From assembly GCA_945879115.1 (NCBI GenBank), contig CAMDUR010000002.1:38280-102279 (forward strand): a stretch of 64,000 nt of DNA, written 5' to 3'. This document shows, in pieces, positions 33,036-42,873 of this stretch (the stretch's first letter is position 1; the number at the start of each line of letters is the position of its first letter). The notes beneath the pieces were generated by a model. It was not told the DNA's origin. It did no database searches and saw only the letters and a list, made by a program, of their open reading frames with translations. A program made the position numbers and the translations under genes. Source of the stretch: Polynucleobacter meluiroseus. Its GTDB lineage: Bacteria; Pseudomonadota; Gammaproteobacteria; Burkholderiales; Burkholderiaceae.

Positions 33036-34457
33036 TTAGAAATAAAACAATAAATCTGCAGAGATAGTGGTTTGCTTGTTATCTGTTGCAGTAGGTGGAC
33101 CTGCATGAGGCACATTGCCAAAGAACTTGGCTGCACTATCTGTTGTCTTTGCCCAATCATGTCTTAATTCTGGTCGTAAAACCATATTTTTATTGAGATC
33201 AATATTGGCTCCAAGCGTCACTGCTTGAACAGTGGCGCCAGGTGTGCCTAGTGGTGTTAAAGCAAAACCTTGAGGATCTTTAAAGATTTCATAGCGTAGG
33301 CCATAACGAATCGTTTCTGATGCTTTAAATGTGAGGTGACCATTAAAGCCTTTGTAAGTGGCTCCTGAAAATGGGGCGCAAGTCACTGGGTTCAAGATAT
33401 AGCAGGCATCACCAGAGCCTTCTTGCTTGCCATGCATAATTTCACCAGCCACTTTCCATTGAGCATTGGGTGAAAATCCAGCCACAAGTGAATGCTGCTC
33501 TCTTCTTTGACCCGTGGATGCCACGATGGGGTGATTAGGGTACCAAGTCATCGCCTCGTTTGCGCGAGTTGAATCAGTTTGTTCATTACCCGTTATAAAG
33601 CTATACGTAATGAACTTAGACATGTCATTACTTCTCCAGCGCATAACACCAAAAACGTTATTGCTGTTGTTATTGTCGCGACCGATCTGATAGCCTTTAC
33701 CGAAACCAAATTCACCAAGCAACATGCCATATTGATGGCGAACTAAATTTGTTGAAATTTGAGCACCAATGATTTGGTCAATTTGCGATACCAAGGCGTA
33801 AGTTCTTGAGTAGAAAAAGTTAGGAGCTTGACGCCACGAAGGTGGGATTTCATAACCTAAATTAACACCAAAGCGACCAGCAGTGACTGCAGTCCCAAGA
33901 CCAATCGGCGCATATGCTTGGGCATAAACCATTGGGAATGATAAGTAATTCATATGGTTCGCATTAGGGGGCATACCAGAGGCTCCCTGATTACGATGCC
34001 AAGTATTTTCAATACCATTGGCAGCAGACATCAGACCATCGCGGCCATAGTGTAAATCTGCTCTAAATCCCCAGGAATACTTTTCTGACATAGGGCCGGG
34101 TAAAGGTGTCACTCTAGGAATGAAGTTCGCTTCAGGTAATTTTTCAATGCCTAGAATCATGCCGTTAAATTGAGGGCCTTCATCGGATGGTCCTGCAATC
34201 GTATTTGAACGTGATTTCTTTTTATCTCCTGAGCTAGTAACGTCGTTATATGAATAACCTGCTTGAAATAAGCCAAAGACTGTAGCGCCAGTAGTTTCTT
34301 TAATGGCTTTACCCGCAGAGGTATCTGCTAGTAAAAATGGGCTATCTGAATTTTTGAAGCTATCTACCTTAGATTGGGCTATAGCGATGCTAGAGCTTGT
34401 TAGCAAAAGAATAGCCAGTTGGCTAAGAGCTACTTTTTTAAAGCGAGGATGATTCAT
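33036..34457 (-). CDS. Outer-membrane beta-barrel protein (OmpL-like porin family)
   Basis: A 473-residue exported protein with a signal peptide ending near Ala27 (SSIAIAQS) and a barrel-type sequence rich in Gly, Asn and aromatic residues, ending LLFYF with the C-terminal Phe of outer-membrane barrels. It resembles the putative beta-barrel porin family of betaproteobacteria rather than the trimeric porin at 52734. It lies 27 bp behind the TetR gene and is probably co-transcribed with it, which suggests substrate-induced uptake of an aromatic compound. Confidence 0.78.
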   Translation of the reverse strand: MNHPRFKKVALSQLAILLLTSSSIAIAQSKVDSFKNSDSPFLLADTSAGKAIKETTGATVFGLFQAGYSYNDVTSSGDKKKSRSNTIAGPSDEGPQFNGMILGIEKLPEANFIPRVTPLPGPMSEKYSWGFRADLHYGRDGLMSAANGIENTWHRNQGASGMPPNANHMNYLSFPMVYAQAYAPIGLGTAVTAGRFGVNLGYEIPPSWRQAPNFFYSRTYALVSQIDQIIGAQISTNLVRHQYGMLLGEFGFGKGYQIGRDNNNSNNVFGVMRWRSNDMSKFITYSFITGNEQTDSTRANEAMTWYPNHPIVASTGQRREQHSLVAGFSPNAQWKVAGEIMHGKQEGSGDACYILNPVTCAPFSGATYKGFNGHLTFKASETIRYGLRYEIFKDPQGFALTPLGTPGATVQAVTLGANIDLNKNMVLRPELRHDWAKTTDSAAKFFGNVPHAGPPTATDNKQTTISADLLFYF

Positions 34458-34484
34458 AAGTTTCCTTGTATAAAGATGAAGTGA

Positions 34485-35060
34485 TTATTTTTGAGATTGT
34501 TGGTAGGCTTCTATCAAAGCATTGGCTGAGCTTGCTAAATTCTTTGCAGGCCCTTTAGATTCAAATGAGTTGGTGCTAATTTTTGCGCCTTCCATCAAGA
34601 GAAAAAGAATTTCTGCTAATGCACTATGCGATGGAAGTTTTGCTTGCTTACATAATGACTTAAGTTCATTCCTAATCCAGGCCTTATGTTCAAGTACAAC
34701 TGATCTAGCAATGTGATCATCATCTGTTAATTCAACAGAAGAATTGGTCAATGGACAGCCACGTGAACTATGAAGTAAGGCATGACTAACACCGTGAATA
34801 ATTTCCTTAAGTTGCTTTAATGGATCACTGGGGTGTTTGGTGTAAATGCTCAACCACCAATCGCGATGTTGATCATTTTGTTGTTTTAACCATTCAGCAA
34901 CAAGGTGATCTTTCGATTCAAAATTTCTATAGATACCCGCTTTAGTGGTTGATGCATGTTTAGCAACTTCATCTACACCAACAGCCCGAATACCATGGTT
35001 ATAAAAAAGCTCGGATGCAGAGGATAGAACTCTATTTTTAAGAGTCAAGTTGATATTCAT
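34485..35060 (-). CDS. TetR-family transcriptional regulator
   Basis: A 191-residue repressor with an N-terminal TetR helix-turn-helix (LFYNHGIRAVGVDEVAKHASTT, then KAGIYRNFESKDHLV, about residues 17-55) and a helical ligand domain. It is divergent from a tautomerase pseudogene and upstream of the porin gene. A perfect 24-bp palindromic site lies 28 bp before its start codon, so autoregulation and control of the divergent gene are expected. Confidence 0.9.
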   Translation of the reverse strand: MNINLTLKNRVLSSASELFYNHGIRAVGVDEVAKHASTTKAGIYRNFESKDHLVAEWLKQQNDQHRDWWLSIYTKHPSDPLKQLKEIIHGVSHALLHSSRGCPLTNSSVELTDDDHIARSVVLEHKAWIRNELKSLCKQAKLPSHSALAEILFLLMEGAKISTNSFESKGPAKNLASSANALIEAYQQSQK

Positions 35061-35087
35061 TGAGTGCTTTGTAAATTAATTATTGTC

Positions 35088-35111
35088 AAATGATACCACT
35101 TGGTATCATTT
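35088..35111. promoter_or_regulatory. Palindromic operator, probable TetR binding site
   Basis: AAATGATACCA and TGGTATCATTT are perfect 11-bp arms around CT. The site sits between the divergent TetR gene and the tautomerase pseudogene, the standard arrangement for a TetR operator. Confidence 0.82.
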
Positions 35112-35175
35112 TTAGCATTAGCGTTTGTATTGATTTGAGGCTTATATTAAGAAGATTATTTATGAAAGTTTAATC

Positions 35176-35434
35176 ATGCCTATTTTAGAATGTCACTTGA
35201 CCGACAATTGCTACTCAGACTCACAAATAAAAGAGTTACTGGCCTCATCAAGTCATCTATATGAAGAAGTTTTAGCTTTCCCTTTGGAGCGTGGTTGAGA
35301 TCTTGAAAGTCTGTAGATCTTGGGTGCGTGGCGGATGTTAACCAATCCCACCTCATTATTGGACCATTGGTGGTCAACCTGCCAGCATGATGCGTACCGC
35401 TGAAATTAAAGCACGTGAAGAATTAAAAACTTAA
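35176..35434 (+). pseudogene. Decayed tautomerase (fused 4-OT type) gene
   Basis: The gene starts well as a tautomerase (Met-Pro-Ile-Leu-Glu-Cys-His) and runs 40 codons to a TGA at 35296. After a frame change it continues as VRGGC, then TAA where Trp is expected, PIPPHYW, and finally IGGQPASMMRTAEIKAREEL to a natural stop at 35432-35434. About half of the normal 140-150 codons between the two ends are missing. So it carries an internal deletion, a frameshift and a nonsense codon. The intact copy at 16654 shares the ending style (GIGG, AEIEAR). The rest of the 396-bp gap holds only the TetR operator. Confidence 0.85.
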
Positions 35435-35456
35435 TCAGTTGATCAGAAGTTATTAA

Positions 35457-36224
35457 TTATTTAGCACCCATTCTGATACCTCCATCTAGACGGATCACCT
35501 CACCATTTAGATAAGAATTTTCAGTCATATGTTTAACAAGTTGTGCATATTCATCAGGTTTTCCTAAGCGTGAAGGAAAGGGTACCATTATCCCTAATGA
35601 GTCTTGCACATCTTGGGGCATCGACAAAATCATAGGCGTACCCATAATGCCGGGAGCAATCGTTAAAACTCTGATGCCATAGCGTGCAAGTTCTCTGGCT
35701 AAAGGGAGCATCATACCAACAACGCCACCTTTAGATGCGGCGTATGCTGCTTGACCTATTTGACCTTCAAACGCAGCCACTGAGGCAGTACTGATGATAA
35801 TTCCACGTTCGCCATTCTCATTTGGGGGATTTTTGGTCATGGCTTGCGCTGCTAATCTTGCCATATTAAAACTACCAATTAAATTAACGGTTATCACTTT
35901 GGTAAAGTTATCTAGGCGATGAGGGCCTTCTTTTGATAAAACTTTTTCTGCAGGAGCAATCCCTGCGCAATTTACTAATCCATGAACAGCACCAAATTTG
36001 AAGATCGCTTTTGAGAAGCACTCATCCGCACTGGTTGAATCAGATACATTGGTGGCTTGAAAGAAAGCATTTGCACCTAATTTTTGTGCAATTTGATTGC
36101 CTAATTGCACATTCATATCAGCTAAGACAACCTTGCCTTGATTGGCAATAATCATTTCAGCAGTAGCTAAACCTAAACCTGAAGCTCCGCCAGTAATAAT
36201 AAAAACGTGATCTTTAATTTGCAT
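35457..36224 (-). CDS. Short-chain dehydrogenase, HSD10-like 3-hydroxyacyl-CoA dehydrogenase
   Basis: A 255-residue classical SDR: TGGASGLG near 13, NCAG (VNCAGIAP), catalytic Ser in ISTASVA and YAASK for Tyr-x3-Lys. The overall pattern (GGASGLGLATAE start, long insertion after NCAG, ending GGIRMGAK) is that of type II 3-hydroxyacyl-CoA dehydrogenases. It could oxidise a 3-hydroxyacyl-CoA from the CoA-linked lower pathway. The 158 bp to trpC are AT-rich with no recognisable signal. Confidence 0.85.
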   Translation of the reverse strand: MQIKDHVFIITGGASGLGLATAEMIIANQGKVVLADMNVQLGNQIAQKLGANAFFQATNVSDSTSADECFSKAIFKFGAVHGLVNCAGIAPAEKVLSKEGPHRLDNFTKVITVNLIGSFNMARLAAQAMTKNPPNENGERGIIISTASVAAFEGQIGQAAYAASKGGVVGMMLPLARELARYGIRVLTIAPGIMGTPMILSMPQDVQDSLGIMVPFPSRLGKPDEYAQLVKHMTENSYLNGEVIRLDGGIRMGAK

Positions 36225-36382
36225 ATTGAATGTAATGAACTAAATTCTAGAAAGCCCATTCTATCAGTCTCTAAAGAAGATTTAGAGATAAATTAAATAC
36301 TTATTTTTAATTATCCAGCACAAAGCAAAAATTATTGAATGGATTAATAAATTTGTTAATAAATTTATTTGATTCTAAGTTT

Positions 36383-37189
36383 TTATGAGTTAAATAATTC
36401 TTTAAGACCCAATCCAGGGTCATCTTGGCGCATGAAAGCCTCGCCGACTAGAAATGCTTGAACATCAGCCGCACGCATTTTTTTAACATCCTCTTTATTG
36501 AGAATGCCACTTTCTGTGACAACGCGCTTTTCTTTAGGAATGTACTTGAGCATTGAGAGTGTGACGTCAAGACTAACATCAAATGTTCTTAAATTGCGAT
36601 TATTGATGCCTAATAAAGGCGTTTTTAATTTGAGTGCGCGGTCTAATTCTTGATGATCATGAACTTCAACCAATACATCCATCTGTAACTCATGAGCAAT
36701 ACTTTCAAAATCTTTCATTTGAACGTCATCTAGAGCCGCAGCGATTAAGAGAATTGCATCGGCACCCATCGCGCGAGCTTCGTAGACCTGATAAGTGTCA
36801 ACTAAGAAATCTTTTCTAAGAACAGGGATCTTACAGTTATTACGAGCCTCTCTCAAATACTGAGCAGATCCTTGAAAGTAATCCATATCAGTTAGAACAG
36901 ATAGGCAGGCTGCACCATTACTTTCATAAGACTCTGCAATTTTGGCAGGATCAAAATCTTCTCTGAAGACACCTTTACTTGGGCTTGCTTTTTTAATCTC
37001 CGCAATCACGCCCGCGTGACCTGCCGCAATTTTTTTCTCAATATTTTTAATGAAGCCACGCGGCTGATAGCTTATTTCACTCAGGCTAGCTTCTGCGTCG
37101 GCTCTAACAATGTGCATTGGTACTTGTGCAGATGATTTACTAACCTCATCAAACTTCGTAGCCAGAATACGTTTTAGGATATCGCTCAT
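36383..37189 (-). CDS. trpC: Indole-3-glycerol phosphate synthase
   Basis: A 268-residue (beta-alpha)8 barrel catalysing closure of CdRP to indole-3-glycerol phosphate. Typical segments are VIAEIKKASPSKG (catalytic Lys), VLRKDFLVD, ALLGINNRNL-like (PLLGINNRNLRTF) and VTESGI. It is the last gene of the rpe-trpE-trpG-trpD-trpC cluster, 11 bp behind trpD, and is a monofunctional TrpC without a TrpF domain. Confidence 0.97.
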   Translation of the reverse strand: MSDILKRILATKFDEVSKSSAQVPMHIVRADAEASLSEISYQPRGFIKNIEKKIAAGHAGVIAEIKKASPSKGVFREDFDPAKIAESYESNGAACLSVLTDMDYFQGSAQYLREARNNCKIPVLRKDFLVDTYQVYEARAMGADAILLIAAALDDVQMKDFESIAHELQMDVLVEVHDHQELDRALKLKTPLLGINNRNLRTFDVSLDVTLSMLKYIPKEKRVVTESGILNKEDVKKMRAADVQAFLVGEAFMRQDDPGLGLKELFNS

Positions 37190-37200
37190 TATTTAATTTT

Positions 37201-38241
37201 TTATTGGGATGTTGCTAATCGTTGTGTTGTTGTAATGAACTCATCAAGCTTAGCTTTTGCCTGACCATTAGCTATTGCAGCACGGGCCATCTTTAGACCC
37301 TCTCTAATATTCTTCGCAAGATCTGCAGCGTAAAGCGCAGCACCTGCATTAAGACAAACAATATCTTGGGCTGGACCTGATTCTCCATTGAGTACACCTA
37401 AAACAATCTTCATAGATTCTTCTGGGTTGGCAACTTTAAAGCCTGAGCTAGGGTATGTGTTTAAGCCAAAATCTTGCGGACAAATCTCATATTCTTTGAT
37501 TTCACCTTGGTGAAGTTCACCAATCATGGTGGGACCCTCAAGCGATATTTCATCTAATCCATCTTTACCGTAAACCACTAAAGCGTGTTTTAAGCCAAGA
37601 CGTTGAAGCACGCGTGCTTGAATACCTACAAGGTCTGGATGAAAAACACCCATCAGCATATGCGGCGCATCAGCAGGGTTAGTTAGCGGACCCAAAATAT
37701 TAAAAATAGTCCGAACTCCCATCTCTTTGCGCACTGGCGCAACATTTTTCATTGCTGGGTGGTGGTTAGGGGCAAACATAAAGCCCATACCGCACTGATC
37801 TAATGATTGGGCAACTTGGGGTGCCTGTAAAGTGATTCGTGCCCCTAGAGCTTCTAGAACATCCGCAGTGCCTGATTTACTGCTAACGCTGCGATTGCCA
37901 TGCTTGGCTACCTTAGCACCTGCACCAGCAGCTACAAACATGGCAGTAGTCGAGATATTAAATGTGTGTGCACCATCTCCACCAGTACCAACAATGTCAA
38001 CAAAGTGACTGTTATCAGTGACTTGTACAGGGGTAGAAAATTCGCGCATCACAGTGGCTGCTGCTGTGATTTCACCAATGGTTTCTTTTTTGGAGCGCAA
38101 ACCTGTCAGGATGGCTGCCGTCATAGATGGTGATAGTTCACCTGCCATGATGGCGCGCATGATGTGAAGCATTTCATCATGAAATAGTTCGCGATGTTCA
38201 ATACAGCGTTGGAGGGCTTCTTGAGGCGTGATTGACATCAT
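37201..38241 (-). CDS. trpD: Anthranilate phosphoribosyltransferase
   Basis: A 346-residue enzyme joining PRPP and anthranilate. The PRPP loop [15 protein letters not shown] and [12 protein letters not shown] are present, as is LGPLTNPA. Separate from trpG (not fused), 4 bp behind it, as in other betaproteobacteria. Confidence 0.97.
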   Translation of the reverse strand: MMSITPQEALQRCIEHRELFHDEMLHIMRAIMAGELSPSMTAAILTGLRSKKETIGEITAAATVMREFSTPVQVTDNSHFVDIVGTGGDGAHTFNISTTAMFVAAGAGAKVAKHGNRSVSSKSGTADVLEALGARITLQAPQVAQSLDQCGMGFMFAPNHHPAMKNVAPVRKEMGVRTIFNILGPLTNPADAPHMLMGVFHPDLVGIQARVLQRLGLKHALVVYGKDGLDEISLEGPTMIGELHQGEIKEYEICPQDFGLNTYPSSGFKVANPEESMKIVLGVLNGESGPAQDIVCLNAGAALYAADLAKNIREGLKMARAAIANGQAKAKLDEFITTTQRLATSQ

Positions 38242-38245
38242 GTAC

Positions 38246-38812
38246 TTATTTCGTCTTTAAGAAGTTATTCAATAGCTCATGGCCATACTCAGACAGAATT
38301 GATTCTGGATGGAATTGCACACCTTCAACTGCAAATTTTTTGTGGCGTACACCCATGATTTCACCATCATCAGTCCAAGCAGTAATTTCGAGATCTGCTG
38401 GCAAGCTTTCTTTTTCGATGGCAAGAGAGTGGTAACGAGTAACAGTGAATTCTTTAGGAAGGTCTCCAAAAACACCTTGTTGGGTTGTGTGAACCGTATC
38501 AGTTTTGCCATGCATGACACGTTTTGCACGAATTACTTTTCCACCAAAAGCCTCACCAATTGCTTGATGACCAAGGCAGACTCCCAACAAAGGTACTTTG
38601 CCTGCAAAGTACTGAATAGCTGCCACAGAGATACCCGCTTCTTTGGGGCTACACGGCCCCGGAGAAATGCAAATATGATCAGGCTTTAATGCCTCAATTT
38701 CAGGAATGGTGACCTCATCATTTCTAAAAACTTTTACTTCTGCGCCAAGCTCACCAAAGTACTGAACCAGGTTATAGGTGAAGGAGTCATAGTTATCAAT
38801 CATTACTAGCAT
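38246..38812 (-). CDS. trpG: Anthranilate synthase component II (glutamine amidotransferase)
   Basis: A 188-residue class I amidotransferase: [15 protein letters not shown] start, ISPGPCSP, nucleophile Cys in [15 protein letters not shown], and the HPES end segment. I start it at 38812 ([10 protein letters not shown]); a longer frame to 38917 lies wholly inside trpE. It overlaps the 3' end of trpE by 17 bp, which suggests translational coupling of the two subunits. Confidence 0.96.
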   Translation of the reverse strand: MLVMIDNYDSFTYNLVQYFGELGAEVKVFRNDEVTIPEIEALKPDHICISPGPCSPKEAGISVAAIQYFAGKVPLLGVCLGHQAIGEAFGGKVIRAKRVMHGKTDTVHTTQQGVFGDLPKEFTVTRYHSLAIEKESLPADLEITAWTDDGEIMGVRHKKFAVEGVQFHPESILSEYGHELLNNFLKTK

Positions 38813-40313
38813 CAAGACCTCCTTGAACCATCTCGGCAGCACGCAGTACGGCCCTTGCTTTGGCTTCAGTTTCTTTCCATTCAGATTCTGGATCCGAGTC
38901 AGCAACCACACCAGCACCCGCTTGAGAATGAACCATGCCGTCTTTAATGATGCCTGTTCTGATCACAATAGCCACATCCATATCACCTGAGAAGGATAAG
39001 TAACCAGCTGCACCACCATAAATGCCGCGTTTCACAATTTCCATTTCATCAATAATTTCCATCGCACGAATCTTCGGCGCACCAGACAAGGTGCCGGCCG
39101 GGAATGTGGCTTTTAGAACATCCATATTTGTTGCGCTATCAATTAATTCGCCTTCAACGGAACTAACAATGTGCTGCACATGAGAGTATTTTTCAATCAC
39201 CATGCGATCAGTTACTTTAACGCTACCATTTTTAGCGATGCGACCAACATCATTGCGCGCCAGATCAATCAACATCACATGCTCAGCAATTTCTTTAGGG
39301 TCAGCTAGAAGTTCTTTAGCCAGTTGCTCATCATGCTCTGGATTGATGCCTCGTGGGCGTGTTCCTGCAATGGGTCTAACAGTTACGTAACGCTTTTGCT
39401 TGCCATCCATCTGTTTGGTTTCTTGGCGAACTAAGATTTCTGGAGACGAACCTACGACCTGATGATCACCAAAGTCGTAAAGATACATATAAGGTGAGGG
39501 ATTCAAGGAACGTAAAGCCCTATAGAGAGATAATGGTGAGTCAGTATAGGGTTGGCTGATTCTTTGGCCAATGACCACTTGCATACAGTCACCGGCTAAA
39601 ACATATTCTTTAGTTCGTTTAACGGCAGCAATAAAATCAGCTTTGGCAAATTTGCGGATAGTTTCAGTTTTATGAGTGGGTGCCGTACTCGGATTTTTAA
39701 CAGCCGCTGCTAGGCTCTGGCGTAAAAACTTGAGTCTATTTTGCGCATGCTCATAAGAGTCTGCATCTTGCGGATTGGCATAAACAATCAGATATAACTT
39801 ACCAGCTAAGTTATCAATGACTGCTAACTCTTCAGTCAGCATTAATTGAATATCTGGCAGATTCATTTCATCTGGTAATTTCTGTTCGGCTAAACGAGGC
39901 TCAATATAACGAATGGTGTCATAACCAAAATATCCTGCTAAGCCACCACAAAAACGCGGCAGACCTGACTGAAGCGCCACCTTAAAGCGATTGTGATAGC
40001 TGGCAATAAAATCTAAGGGATTGCCATGGTCAGTTTCTATAACCTGACCATCTGTGATGACTTCGGTCACAGTATTTTTTGGCCCGCCACTGACCTTAAT
40101 TAAAGTTTTGGCTTGTAAACCAATAATTGAGTAGCGCCCAAAACGCTCGCCACCCACAACAGACTCTAGTAGAAAAGTGTTTTTTGTACCATGTTCTTGA
40201 GTGAGCTTAAGGTACAAAGACAGAGGCGTTTCTAAATCTGCAAGAGCTTCAGAAACTAAAGCAACACGGTTGTAGCCTTGTTGAGCTAAGGCATCAAAGT
40301 CAGAGCGTTGCAT
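38796..40313 (-). CDS. trpE: Anthranilate synthase component I
   Basis: A 505-residue chorismate-utilising enzyme with the C-terminal motif set: [49 protein letters not shown], and [15 protein letters not shown]. An N-terminal region with LLESV supports tryptophan feedback. No leader peptide or attenuator is visible. The start codon shares its A with the rpe stop (TAATG). Confidence 0.97.
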   Translation of the reverse strand: MQRSDFDALAQQGYNRVALVSEALADLETPLSLYLKLTQEHGTKNTFLLESVVGGERFGRYSIIGLQAKTLIKVSGGPKNTVTEVITDGQVIETDHGNPLDFIASYHNRFKVALQSGLPRFCGGLAGYFGYDTIRYIEPRLAEQKLPDEMNLPDIQLMLTEELAVIDNLAGKLYLIVYANPQDADSYEHAQNRLKFLRQSLAAAVKNPSTAPTHKTETIRKFAKADFIAAVKRTKEYVLAGDCMQVVIGQRISQPYTDSPLSLYRALRSLNPSPYMYLYDFGDHQVVGSSPEILVRQETKQMDGKQKRYVTVRPIAGTRPRGINPEHDEQLAKELLADPKEIAEHVMLIDLARNDVGRIAKNGSVKVTDRMVIEKYSHVQHIVSSVEGELIDSATNMDVLKATFPAGTLSGAPKIRAMEIIDEMEIVKRGIYGGAAGYLSFSGDMDVAIVIRTGIIKDGMVHSQAGAGVVADSDPESEWKETEAKARAVLRAAEMVQGGLDASND

Positions 40314-41023
40314 TAGGCTTTCCCTAATTCCTCGCGCATCGTTTGAATGATGGCTTTGTAATCAGGTTTACCAAAAATGGCAGAGCCTGCCACAAAAGTA
40401 TCAGCACCTGCTGCAGCAATTTCACGAATATTGTCAGCCTTTACCCCGCCATCAACTTCTAATCTGATCTTGCGACCTGTTTTCTCTTCATAAGCATTTA
40501 ATTTTGCCCGGGTCTCACGCAATTTATCTAGGGTGCCCGGAATAAAAGATTGCCCCCCAAAGCCTGGGTTAACAGACATCAGGAGAATTAAATCTAACTT
40601 ATCTAAAACGTGGTCAAGGTAATGTAATGGTGTGGCTGGGTTGAATACCAAGCCAACTTGGCAGCCATTATCTTTAATTAACCCTATGGTTCGATCAATA
40701 TGAGAGCTAGCCTCTGGGTGGAAGCTGATTAAATTAGCTCCAGCTTTAGCAAAGTCTGGAACGATGCGATCAACTGGCTCAACCATTAGGTGCACATCTA
40801 TGCAGGCGGGTTGGCCGTCTTTAACCGCATAAGAGCGAATAGCCTCACAAACTAGAGGGCCTATCGTTAAATTAGGCACGTAATGGTTATCCATCACGTC
40901 AAAGTGGATCCAATCAGCCCCAGCAGCTAGTACTGAGCTGACCTCCTCACCCAAGCGAGCAAAGTCAGCCGAGAGAATGGAGGGGGCAATTAAGTAGGAT
41001 TGAGGGGTATTTATTTTAACCAT
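40313..41023 (-). CDS. rpe: Ribulose-phosphate 3-epimerase
   Basis: A 236-residue TIM-barrel epimerase: [15 protein letters not shown] start, [12 protein letters not shown] with metal ligands, [17 protein letters not shown], and [12 protein letters not shown]. First gene of the rpe-trpEGDC cluster; the 58 bp to the divergent apaG should contain promoters for both, although I see no strong match. Confidence 0.97.
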   Translation of the reverse strand: MVKINTPQSYLIAPSILSADFARLGEEVSSVLAAGADWIHFDVMDNHYVPNLTIGPLVCEAIRSYAVKDGQPACIDVHLMVEPVDRIVPDFAKAGANLISFHPEASSHIDRTIGLIKDNGCQVGLVFNPATPLHYLDHVLDKLDLILLMSVNPGFGGQSFIPGTLDKLRETRAKLNAYEEKTGRKIRLEVDGGVKADNIREIAAAGADTFVAGSAIFGKPDYKAIIQTMREELGKA

Positions 41024-41081
41024 GTACCATTTTAGCTCGGTCTGACTTGCAGTAGCTTCTTCTATAGCGGAGAATCTTGTT

Positions 41082-41456
41082 ATGGAACAACATCAATTCA
41101 ATGTGCAGGTCAAAGTGACCTATCTTCCGGACGAATCAGACGCTGAAAGTAGGCGGTTTGCCTTTGCCTACACCATCACGATTAAAAATACAGGACAGCT
41201 TCCGGCTCAACTAATTGCGCGTCATTGGATCATTACAGATGGCGATAATGGTGTTCAGGAGGTCCGAGGTTTGGGCGTCGTTGGCCAACAGCCTCTTTTG
41301 CGCCCAGGAGAGCAGTTTGAGTACACCAGTTGGGCTACTTTACCGACTCCGATGGGTACTATGAGGGGTGATTTCTTCTGTTGTAGCGAGGATGCTCAGT
41401 TTTTCCAAACACCTATCCCAGAATTTGCCCTTGTGATGCCAAGGACACTGCATTAA
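41082..41456 (+). CDS. apaG: ApaG domain protein (Co2+/Mg2+ efflux-associated)
   Basis: A 124-residue single fibronectin-III-like domain: [38 protein letters not shown] and [17 protein letters not shown] are hallmark ApaG segments. The biochemical function of bacterial ApaG is unsettled. Divergent from rpe. Confidence 0.95.
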   Translation: MEQHQFNVQVKVTYLPDESDAESRRFAFAYTITIKNTGQLPAQLIARHWIITDGDNGVQEVRGLGVVGQQPLLRPGEQFEYTSWATLPTPMGTMRGDFFCCSEDAQFFQTPIPEFALVMPRTLH

Positions 41457-41478
41457 GAGACCCATTAGTAAACTTGGT

Positions 41479-41595
41479 TTATCGATCTTTTCTGCCCATC
41501 ATGGTCCAAACTACAATGATGACCAAAACTAATAAAGCTACACCAGCTTCTAAGGCAAATATCAACATTGGAAATTCATCAAATAAATCACTCAA
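41479..41595 (-). CDS. 38-residue single-pass membrane protein
   Basis: A short frame not seen by usual length cut-offs: TTG start, 38 codons, TAA. AGGAGA lies 7 nt before the TTG. The product begins with an acidic segment (LSDLFDEFP), then about 22 hydrophobic residues (MLIFALEAGVALLVLVIIVV), and ends Trp-Thr-Met-Met-Gly-Arg-Lys-Asp-Arg, the positive-inside pattern of a single-pass N-out protein. It fills much of the 220-bp gap between convergently placed apaG and mltA. Function unknown. Confidence 0.55.
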   Translation of the reverse strand: MSDLFDEFPMLIFALEAGVALLVLVIIVVWTMMGRKDR

Positions 41596-41676
41596 TTAAG
41601 TTTCTCCTGAACGTAAATAGCACTTGTCTAATAAATGGCATCATAAGCCTAACTGATTAATGATCTTAGTGTAAAC

Positions 41677-42822
41677 ATGAATAACCTTTACTTAAAAAAG
41701 ACTTTTAAGCTAGCTAGTTTTTTAGCAGCTTTAACTATGTTTTTGACGGCTTGCTCAACAATACCTGAGTATTCAAAAAAGTCAGTTAAGGAAGCTCCTT
41801 CCAGTAATACCTATAGCAGTCGCGTTGCTGAATTGATCCCTGTCACTTGGAGTGATTTACCCGGTTGGAAAGAAGATGATTTAACAGCCGCTTGGCCAGC
41901 TTGGATGAGAAGTTGTGAGGGTATGTTAAAGCGTAACCCTAGCGGCTTAAATTGGAAGCCTGCATGTGCAGCAACTGCAAAGGTGAACGTCAATAGCAGT
42001 GATTCAATTCGACTTTATTTTCAAAGTTATATGAAGGTAATGGAAATCAGACATCAGTCAGGAGCATCTGCTGGCAGTGTTCATGGTTTGGTAACAGGTT
42101 ATTACGAGCCATACTTGAATGGGGCAAGGAAAAAAGGTGGCGTCTACCAAACACCTATCCATCGTTACCCAGAGGCTTGGCTTAAGAAAAAACCAAGTTC
42201 ATTACCCACAAGAGCTGAACTCATGTCTAGCGGGCAATTAAATGGACAAGAAATTGTTTGGGTGGATGATCCTGTTGCTGCAGCCTTTTTACATGTGCAG
42301 GGTTCAGGGCGTATTAGGATGAGTGATGGAGCAGTCATTCGTATAGGCTTTGCAGGTACGAATGACCAACCCTTTAAATCGTTTGCACAGTGGCTGTTAG
42401 ATCGTAAAGAAATTACTCGAGCAACAGCAACCATGCAAGGAATTCAAGCCTGGGCAGAGAAAAACCCAAAGCGCGTGCAAGAAATGCTCAATGCCAATCC
42501 ACGCTATGTCTTTTTCAGAGAGCTACCAGCCAGTCATGATGCTTCTGTTGGACCCATTGGCTCCCTAGGAGTGCCTTTGACAGCTGAAAGAAGTATTGCT
42601 GTTGATACCAAAGCTTTACCATTGGGCGCGCCTGTTTTTTTGGACACGACATATCCGTTAAGCAAGAAACCGATTCAACGTTTAATGATGGCTCAAGATA
42701 CTGGTAGCGCTATCATTGGTGCCGTACGAGCTGACTTTTATTGGGGCACAGGCGATGAAGCTGGAGCTTACGCCGGTAGAATGAAGCAACAAGGCCGTAT
42801 GTGGGTTCTTTTACCTAAGTAA
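41677..42822 (+). CDS. mltA: Membrane-bound lytic murein transglycosylase A
   Basis: A 381-residue lipoprotein: hydrophobic signal with lipobox LTAC near residue 26, then the MltA barrel domain (LVTGYYEPYLNG near 130, VAAAFLHVQGSGRIRM) and the C-terminal 3D domain (LPLGAPVFLDT, MAQDTGSAIIGAVRADFYWGTG) that carries the catalytic Asp. It cleaves the MurNAc-GlcNAc bond to 1,6-anhydro products at the outer membrane. Confidence 0.96.
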   Translation: MNNLYLKKTFKLASFLAALTMFLTACSTIPEYSKKSVKEAPSSNTYSSRVAELIPVTWSDLPGWKEDDLTAAWPAWMRSCEGMLKRNPSGLNWKPACAATAKVNVNSSDSIRLYFQSYMKVMEIRHQSGASAGSVHGLVTGYYEPYLNGARKKGGVYQTPIHRYPEAWLKKKPSSLPTRAELMSSGQLNGQEIVWVDDPVAAAFLHVQGSGRIRMSDGAVIRIGFAGTNDQPFKSFAQWLLDRKEITRATATMQGIQAWAEKNPKRVQEMLNANPRYVFFRELPASHDASVGPIGSLGVPLTAERSIAVDTKALPLGAPVFLDTTYPLSKKPIQRLMMAQDTGSAIIGAVRADFYWGTGDEAGAYAGRMKQQGRMWVLLPK

Positions 42823-42873
42823 TTATTTAGACAGCCTGAAGAAATTATTTAATGAATGCCAAAGGAAATAAAG

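Noticed and set aside
1..36200. Catabolic region as a recently acquired mobile island
   Set aside because: No integrase, transposase, tRNA junction or flanking repeats are visible, and codon use looks similar to the housekeeping half; only the function suggests an accessory region.
38813..38917. Longer N terminus for TrpG
   Set aside because: It lies entirely within the trpE coding frame; TrpG proteins begin at the MIDNYDSF segment.
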